The notes under the pieces are model-generated. The model made no database searches. It worked only from the letters and a program-made list of their open reading frames with translations, and was not told where the DNA came from. From contig JAUWLP010000007.1 in assembly GCA_030613575.1 (NCBI GenBank), positions 1-35,182 on the forward strand: a DNA stretch of 35,182 nucleotides, written 5' to 3'. Shown here piece by piece: positions 29,257-35,182 of the stretch (positions are counted from its first letter, which is position 1; the number at the start of each line of letters is the position of its first letter). The position numbers were made by a program, and so were the translations under genes. This DNA is from Desulfobacteraceae bacterium (lineage in GTDB: Bacteria > Desulfobacterota > Desulfobacteria > Desulfobacterales > UBA11574).

Positions 29257-30173
29257 GAAATTTCCCCTGACAGTGATACCGATGGCCTGTTGTTGATTAT
29301 CTTTTCCGCAATTTTTTCCATATCGATTGCCGGTGGTGTATAAGGGTATCTATGGACAAAGATTTTTTTTGAAAGAACTGAATCATGAATCCGCACATCA
29401 TAACCGACATTTCCAAGAAACTGAAAATTTGAATAAAAATGCCTGTTGCATAAGTCTTCAATTTTATATCCAATGGTTGCATCTAAATTTTTACGAAACT
29501 GATTTAAAATAAACTTGAATTTAAATTCGCTTAATCTGTTTCTCAAAAAACTTTCACTATCGGGATCATATTTTAGCACAATTTCTATGATATCAGGCGA
29601 TTTTATTGCTATATTATTTGGGCTGACAGTAGCTTTCTTTACCGCAGAAATAAAGGAGTGCTGTTTAACGATCTGCTTTAATTTCCTCAAATAGACAACC
29701 TTAATAAAACGAAAGGAATTTTCGATTGCTGTGGGTTCGGGTGTACATATAAAAATCCCCTGCTTGGAGGTTAGGAAAAAATCGAGAGTGTTAAAATTTG
29801 TTCCGGTCCCAAGGTCGAGCAGAATGTAATCAAAAGAAAGTTTTCGTATGGCATTTATTATTTTTAGTTTATGTGCGTGTGTCAGATTCGCAACTTCCAT
29901 GGAGCAAAGCGAAGAACTTATAAAAAATAGATTCTGTATATTTGTGGAAACAGCCGTATTTTCAAGATTATTTACTGTTTTATCTAAAAATCTGTTTATC
30001 CCTCCTTGCTGGTCATTAATCCCCAGCAAGGTGTGAAGGTTTGAACCGCCAAGGTCCAAGTCAATCAGTACGACTTTTTTGCCCCACTTGGCCAGCAGTG
30101 CGCCAAGACTGGCCGTGATAAAGCTTTTTCCGACACCTCCCTTTCCACCGCCGATTGGATATATTTGGCTCAT
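29253..30173 (-). CDS. MinD/ParA-family P-loop ATPase (FlhG-like)
   Basis: PIGGGKGGVGKSFITASLGALLAKWGKKVVLIDLDLGGSNLHTLLG; FDYILLDLGTG; 4-nt overlap with downstream J/HTH_25 gene. Confidence 0.88.
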   Translation of the reverse strand: MSQIYPIGGGKGGVGKSFITASLGALLAKWGKKVVLIDLDLGGSNLHTLLGINDQQGGINRFLDKTVNNLENTAVSTNIQNLFFISSSLCSMEVANLTHAHKLKIINAIRKLSFDYILLDLGTGTNFNTLDFFLTSKQGIFICTPEPTAIENSFRFIKVVYLRKLKQIVKQHSFISAVKKATVSPNNIAIKSPDIIEIVLKYDPDSESFLRNRLSEFKFKFILNQFRKNLDATIGYKIEDLCNRHFYSNFQFLGNVGYDVRIHDSVLSKKIFVHRYPYTPPAIDMEKIAEKIINNRPSVSLSGEIS

Positions 30174-30273
30174 TTGAGAATGAATTCCTGATCGTTAGCC
30201 GGCAATTCTCATTACCAATAATAATTCAGATCTTGTTTAATAGTTCAGGGATCAAAGAGTTTTCTTAAAGCAC

Positions 30274-30287
30274 ACTTTCATGAAAGT
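30274..30287. promoter_or_regulatory. 14-bp perfect palindrome upstream of the MinD-like gene
   Basis: actttcatgaaagt. Confidence 0.3.
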
Positions 30288-30397
30288 TTCAGATATTTTA
30301 CATTTTAATCAGTGGGCGGGTCAATATCGTCATTTAATACACCAGATTTTTTTGAGATGTTACTCCAAAGGGCTGCTATGAAATTTTACGCAAAAAA

Positions 30398-31696
30398 CTA
30401 TTTTTTCATATTTTTCGGGTTGCAGGTAAGGTGGTCATATATGAGATTCTTGAGCTTTTGCTGCAGAACCGAGTAAGAATAAAAACGTGTTGCAATTTCG
30501 TAGTTTGTCTCGACCATTTTTTGACGAAGTTCCTGGTTTTCAAGAACATCTCTTGCCTTGCTGACTGCATCCTCTGTAACATACCCGTCTATTTCTACGG
30601 TAAGAAACCCTTTGGGCTCGATGTCAAATGTATAAATTGAATATTTGTTTACAACTATCGGTTTACGAAAGTATACGGCTTCGAGAAAGGCATTTCCAAA
30701 TCCTTCAAAATTGGATGGATACGTTACAAGATCAGCGTGTGGATAGATATCATCAAGAGTGTAAATTTTCTTTCCGGTTTTAGTCAGCCCCCTGCGTTCA
30801 TTAATAATATCTGATACAAAAACAGTATCAACACTCATAAGCTTTGAATATTCCATGATTCTTTGTTCATAATCGTAGCCCTCATCACCGGAAGCATGCG
30901 AAATTATAAGCCTGGCTTTTTTCCCCAGCCTGTGGACTATTTCTATTGCATGTTCGATCCCCTTACGCTTTACAACACGAGTCGGCTGAAGGATAAAAAG
31001 CTCATCATCTGCGATTCCAAGGGATTGCCGCACATCTTTTGCATAATCATCAACCGGAAGCGGTGGGTTTTCAAAGTCCATGACATTTGGAATAATGGTT
31101 GCCGAGATACCTGTTCTAAGGCTTAGCTGGTTGTCGCCGGAAGAATTGATGGTCACGTGTTGTATCGACGGGAGGTGGGGAGGAAATGCCATGTTTAGAT
31201 ATTCCCAAACACTATTTGTCAAAAACTGCTGGCGTTCCCAGAAAAAATCGTGATGGTGGGCTATTGCAGAGATTCCGGTTTCTGATATCACCTCGGTAAC
31301 GGCAAGGCCTAATGGGATATTTAAAGGAATTGTCAGTGCATTTTCCGGAACTAAAAGTTCAATCGCGAATTTTTCGATGAATTTGTATAAATCATCCTTT
31401 AATTTTCTTTTAATTCCCATAATTGTTTGTGTAACATGCCGTTCACGTTTATGGACCCCAAAGCAGTGATTGTAAATATCTTTAATCTCAGGATGTGTAA
31501 AATGAGCTTCTTCTGCCAGATAGGAACAATCCGGCGGACGGTCAAGCTTACCTGCAAAATAGAAGCAGGAAAATCCTTCCCTTTGAAAAACAGTAGCCCA
31601 TTTTGCTGTTTCCAGGGAAACACCATCTGTTCCTGCAAAACGGGTTGAAATAAATCCGACATTGTGCACGGAACCGCAGAATTGACATTTTTCCAT
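30398..31696 (-). CDS. GT4-like glycosyltransferase
   Basis: IPNVMDF...LFILQPTRVVKRKGIEHAIEIVHRLG, ADLVTYPSNFEGFGNAFLEAVYFRKPIVVN. Confidence 0.85.
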   Translation of the reverse strand: MEKCQFCGSVHNVGFISTRFAGTDGVSLETAKWATVFQREGFSCFYFAGKLDRPPDCSYLAEEAHFTHPEIKDIYNHCFGVHKRERHVTQTIMGIKRKLKDDLYKFIEKFAIELLVPENALTIPLNIPLGLAVTEVISETGISAIAHHHDFFWERQQFLTNSVWEYLNMAFPPHLPSIQHVTINSSGDNQLSLRTGISATIIPNVMDFENPPLPVDDYAKDVRQSLGIADDELFILQPTRVVKRKGIEHAIEIVHRLGKKARLIISHASGDEGYDYEQRIMEYSKLMSVDTVFVSDIINERRGLTKTGKKIYTLDDIYPHADLVTYPSNFEGFGNAFLEAVYFRKPIVVNKYSIYTFDIEPKGFLTVEIDGYVTEDAVSKARDVLENQELRQKMVETNYEIATRFYSYSVLQQKLKNLIYDHLTCNPKNMKK

Positions 31697-31718
31697 TAAT
31701 TGCTCCCTTTGAAATTCG

Positions 31719-31746
31719 TTGCTGGTTGCTCGTTACTGGTTACTGT
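31719..31746. repeat. Degenerate heptanucleotide tandem repeat
   Basis: ttgctgg-ttgctcg-ttactgg-ttactgt, four 7-mers in register. Confidence 0.6.
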
Positions 31747-32091
31747 TTAATTCGGTATGCTATCAGTTTTTAGCATTTCTCGGAAATAAATTACGAGGTT
31801 TGAATATTCAATTCACGAGAATTCTGAATACTTTTAATGCATTTTTTAAAAAATGACATCAAGCAAAATTTAAGCCAATTTTTCAGTCCGGATTTTCTTT
31901 TTAATCATGGTTATTTATTCTATGATTTTGCTATATATTGTGCCATTTTTTTCTTGACGTACAATATATATTATACTATGAAGTAAATCAACGCAATACG
32001 TTAAATTTTTTAAAAACTAACGTTAAAAATCATTTTTAGATTGCAAAATATCGAACAAAAAATTAAAGGTGCTAAAAATAAAGAATATACC

Positions 32092-32475
32092 ATGATAAAC
32101 ACGGAAAAGATAGTTGAGCGAAGGGAACATAAACGGTTCCCGGTTCGGGAGGGGGTATATGCTTTGATCAAGGATAATTCCTCCAAACTGGGTCAAATCA
32201 AAAATGTCAGCAGGGGAGGGCTTGCCTTCAGTTATATCGTTAATGAAGAGCAAATGCACGAATCGTTTAAGGTTGATATATTTATAAGCGGTCAAGGCTT
32301 TTGTTTAAAAAATATACCTTCTAAAAAGATATCGGATTTCCATATAGATAATAAATTCCCCTTCAGCACTTTTGCAGTAAGGCAAGTTGGTATTCAATTT
32401 AATGAACTGAATCACAGCCAGTTATCCCGGTTGGATAATTTCATCCGGGATCACACCACCGGTGAACAAAATTAA
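32092..32475 (+). CDS. PilZ domain protein
   Basis: ERREHKRFPVREGVYALI...IKNVSRGGLAFSYI; start MINTEKIVERREHKRF preferred over TTG at 32041. Confidence 0.8.
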   Translation: MINTEKIVERREHKRFPVREGVYALIKDNSSKLGQIKNVSRGGLAFSYIVNEEQMHESFKVDIFISGQGFCLKNIPSKKISDFHIDNKFPFSTFAVRQVGIQFNELNHSQLSRLDNFIRDHTTGEQN

Positions 32476-32497
32476 AAGTTGGTAGCATTTTTCCGAA

Positions 32498-32519
32498 CTC
32501 GTAAAACACTTTTTACGAG
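32498..32519. terminator. Perfect 9-bp hairpin copy of the dispersed repeat after the PilZ gene
   Basis: ctcgtaaaa-cact-ttttacgag. Confidence 0.5.
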
Positions 32520-32706
32520 ACCATCACATTTTTCCCCTTTCAACCCAAATCCGTTCCTCGCTTAACCTTGGTGCTCACTCAAAAATAACTTCACATTTTG
32601 GCTGCTGGTGCATCCCGCCTGCCTGCGTTACAAAAACTCGAAATATGCTTGATAATCACAAACAAATAAGTTATTAAAAATTGGTTGAGTGGTTGACCAA
32701 TGACAA

Positions 32707-34593
32707 ATGAGGGGCCAGATGGCCATATCAATTTATTGGGCAGATAATTATGTTGAAAAGAAGCGCTCCGGGGAAAAAGCGATAAACCTGATAAAACCGG
32801 GACAAAGGGTTTTTATCGGTTCTTCCTGCGGTGAACCCCAGCATCTTGTAAAGGAACTTGCCGCAGCATCGCAAAGATTTACGGATATCGAGATTGTTCG
32901 TCTCCTCAGCCTTGAAAGTACCCCCTTGACGCTGATAGCAAATAAAACAAAAGACCAAAGCTTTAATATCAGGTCTTTTTACTTAGGATCCGCCAAGCCA
33001 AAAAGCCTCGCAAAAAACAAGCGCTTTATTACACCCATGAACCTTTCGGAAATACCCCGTCTTTTTGAAACCAGACGCCTCCCCATAAATGTAGCTCTTG
33101 TTCAGGTGTCTCCGCCGGATGACTTCGGCTGGATGAGTCTGGGCATTTCGGTGGATATAACTATGAGTGCGGCCATGTCAGCCGACCTTGTCATTGCCCA
33201 AGTAAATTCCAGCATGCCCCGTGTACTGGGCAGAAGCTTTATACATGTAAACGATGTTGATGTGATTGTTGAACACGAAGAGGAGCTTCTTACCGTTGGT
33301 GAACTTCCTGAATTAGAGTCGGCCAATCTTATCGGCAGGCTTATTGCCCGGCTTATTGACGATGGTTCAACCATCCAGATCAGTCCGGGTACAACCCCAC
33401 AGGCCATCCTTTTGGCATTTTCCGATAAAAATGATCTCGGGGTTCACACCCAATATCTTACCACCGATATCATGCGCCTTGTTTCAATGGGGGTGATTAC
33501 AAACCGGGAAAAAGGATTTAACGAAGGCAAAATCGTTGCAAGCAGTGCTATCGGCAACAAAAATCTTTATGAATATCTTGATGATAATCCGGCCATTGAG
33601 TTTCATCCTTCAGATTATGTAAATGATCCCGGTATTATTTCCCGTCACAATAAAATGGTCTGTATGAACGTGCCCATGGCCATGGATCTTACCGGTCAGG
33701 TAGCCGCAGATGCACTTTCCTACAACCATTTTTCCGGCGTAACCGGTATGCTCGATTTTATCAGAGGAGCGTCCCGATCTGAAGGGGGAAAATCTATACT
33801 CATGTTTACCTCAACAACCATGGATGCTAAAAAAAGCAGGATTGTCCCCATGTTAAGTGATACCGCAATCGTGGTTCCAAGGGGTGATGTTCAATATGTA
33901 GTTACCGAATATGGTGCGGTAAACCTGTTCGGAAAAAGCCTCCAGGAACGGGCCATGGCCATGATCAGCATTGCCCATCCTGATTTTCGTGATGAGCTCT
34001 TGTTTGAGGCCAAAAAAATGGAACTGCTCGGCGCCGAACGGACCCTGTCGGAATCGGCTTATGGCATATATCCGATCAAACTGGAAGAGACACGGGAGAT
34101 TAGTGGTGATTTGATCACCATAAGGCCGGCAAAACCGGTGGATGAGAGAAGAATCCAGGAACACTTTTACAATCAGGATAAAGGTGACATATATTCCAGA
34201 TTTTTTCAGGCCAGGGCCCGGTTTATTCGCGATGATATGGAGAGAATGTTCCAGATCGACTATATTAAAAATTTAACACTTCTCGCTGTTGTCGGAGAAT
34301 TTGGTTTTGGAAAGGTCGTAGCTGTTGGGGAATATCTGCTGGACCCGGCCAAGAACATAGCGGAGATTGCCTTTTCTGTGAGTAGAGATTGGCAGGGAAA
34401 AGGATTGGGAAAGATCTTGATGCTAAAACTGTGTGCAGCTGCCCGTGAAAATGATATTTCAGGTCTTACTGCTTACACGATGCCAGGAAACAAGGGCATG
34501 ATAAAGCTTTTTAAAAGCCTGCCCTATAACGTCAGTACGGTTTATGATGGCGAAGTGGTTGAATTGACCTGCATGTTTAATGAAGTTAAATGA
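32707..34593 (+). CDS. Acetyl-CoA hydrolase/transferase family protein fused to a C-terminal GNAT acetyltransferase domain
   Basis: GQRVFIGSSCGEPQHLVKEL, VTEYGAVNLFGKSLQERAMAMISIAHPDFRDEL; C-term IAEIAFSVSRDWQGKGLGKILMLKLCAAARENDISGLTAYTMPGNKGMIKLFKSLPY. Alternative start ATG at 32719. Confidence 0.88.
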   Translation: MRGQMAISIYWADNYVEKKRSGEKAINLIKPGQRVFIGSSCGEPQHLVKELAAASQRFTDIEIVRLLSLESTPLTLIANKTKDQSFNIRSFYLGSAKPKSLAKNKRFITPMNLSEIPRLFETRRLPINVALVQVSPPDDFGWMSLGISVDITMSAAMSADLVIAQVNSSMPRVLGRSFIHVNDVDVIVEHEEELLTVGELPELESANLIGRLIARLIDDGSTIQISPGTTPQAILLAFSDKNDLGVHTQYLTTDIMRLVSMGVITNREKGFNEGKIVASSAIGNKNLYEYLDDNPAIEFHPSDYVNDPGIISRHNKMVCMNVPMAMDLTGQVAADALSYNHFSGVTGMLDFIRGASRSEGGKSILMFTSTTMDAKKSRIVPMLSDTAIVVPRGDVQYVVTEYGAVNLFGKSLQERAMAMISIAHPDFRDELLFEAKKMELLGAERTLSESAYGIYPIKLEETREISGDLITIRPAKPVDERRIQEHFYNQDKGDIYSRFFQARARFIRDDMERMFQIDYIKNLTLLAVVGEFGFGKVVAVGEYLLDPAKNIAEIAFSVSRDWQGKGLGKILMLKLCAAARENDISGLTAYTMPGNKGMIKLFKSLPYNVSTVYDGEVVELTCMFNEVK

Positions 34594-34645
34594 TATAAAT
34601 TCACCTTGGTTTTGGCTGTAAGTGCATTTAATTTTAACTCATCTA

Positions 34646-34674
34646 TTGACAAACAAACAATCTCAATATAAATA
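34646..34674 (+). promoter_or_regulatory. Candidate sigma70-type promoter upstream of the CODH/ACS gene
   Basis: TTGACA - 17 nt - TAAATA. Confidence 0.35.
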
Positions 34675-34975
34675 ACATTATTTGGCAAATTTTAATGTCA
34701 ATTCTTTTTCATATGAAACATCATAAGCTTATAATTTTACTAAATAAACATAGTTTTTGTTTGTGTATAATTCTATTTATGACACCTTTTAATCCATGGC
34801 CATAAATCTACCGACGTAGATACTTTTATAATCAAATCTATTTTAAGAAAGGAGGGGTGATTTTTTTATCTATGTTCCAAGGGTGTTGATGATACGGATC
34901 CTTTAGGACCAATTAATTAGAGTGAGACGTAATGCTCATTAATCATTAACTTTTTATCGTATAAAGGAGGTAAAA

Positions 34976-35182
34976 TTGGGCTTTGAAATATACAAAGAAT
35001 CTTATACCGGCGCCATAAAGGAGATTACCCTTGGTAAAGGAGACAAAGCCGTTACCGTGGGTGGCGAGACGTGCTATCCTTTCTATACTTTTGAAGGAGA
35101 CATGCCCCACAAGCCGGTAATCGCTATGGAAGTGTGGGACATGGAGCCGGAAGAATGGCCGGAAGCCGCGCTCAGCCATTTC
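34976..35182 (+). CDS. CODH/acetyl-CoA synthase complex delta subunit, 5' fragment (TTG start)
   Basis: aaaggagg, 5-6 nt spacer, TTG GGC TTT GAA...: (M)GFEIYKESYTGAIKEITLGKGDKAVTVGGETCYPFYTFEGDMPHKPVIAMEVWDMEPEEWPEAALSHF. Open to the window end; absent from ORF track as a plus-strand ORF. Confidence 0.75.
   Translation, partial: MGFEIYKESYTGAIKEITLGKGDKAVTVGGETCYPFYTFEGDMPHKPVIAMEVWDMEPEEWPEAALSHF

Noticed and set aside
32530-32700. Possible decayed repeat or gene remnant (gctgctggtgcatcccgcctgcctgcgttacaaaaactcgaaatatgc)
   Set aside because: Looks repeat-like but no second copy is visible in the window and no ORF is supported; cannot be assessed without a genome search.
34946-35179. 77-aa minus-strand ORF at the right end
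   Set aside because: Antisense to the SD-preceded CODH/ACS delta reading frame.
1-35182. CRISPR array, tRNA, rRNA, integrase, transposase or toxin-antitoxin modules
   Set aside because: None recognised: no regularly spaced identical repeats, no tRNA-like cloverleaf noticed, and no mobile-element or TA protein motifs in the ORFs. A tRNAscan/Infernal run would be needed to exclude small RNA genes.

Overview
The window looks like core chromosome from a sulfate-reducing deltaproteobacterium (Desulfobacterota, Desulfobacterales-like). The taxonomic guess is inferred from gene content: 16-haem Hmc-type cytochrome, AhbB-like siroheme decarboxylase, type-B fumarate reductase and CODH/ACS. Main loci, left to right: (1) fdhE followed by a truncated hmcA-B-C-D-like transmembrane redox operon, including a 43-aa hmcD-like gene absent from the ORF track; (2) DHH phosphoesterase; (3) AhbB-like regulator/decarboxylase with a B12-binding radical SAM enzyme; (4) lipoprotein, MoxR AAA+ ATPase and CoxE-like VWA protein; (5) a long minus-strand run tolQ-tolR-tolA-tolB-pal-cpoB-ruvC-ruvA-ruvB-SAM hydroxide adenosyltransferase-bactofilin; (6) HD hydrolase; (7) frd/sdhCAB; (8) MscS, HTH-EIIA(Ntr) fusion, ClC-CBS and USP cluster; (9) a degenerate J-domain/HTH_25 protein overlapping a MinD/ParA ATPase, plus a glycosyltransferase and a PilZ protein; (10) acyl-CoA transferase-GNAT fusion; (11) the TTG-initiated start of a CODH/ACS delta subunit, cut by the window edge. 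A dispersed 'CTCGTAAAAAGTC / GACTTTTTACGA' inverted-repeat family sits in many of the intergenic gaps; one copy carries a nested 93-bp element with perfect 11-bp terminal inverted repeats. No CRISPR array, rRNA, tRNA, transposase or prophage was recognised. Most of the window is ordinary. The best second-look items are the J/HTH_25-MinD pair, the HTH-EIIA ion-channel cluster with an upstream palindrome, the Hmc locus lacking E/F, and the nested repeats. All family calls are from reading motifs, not from database searches.
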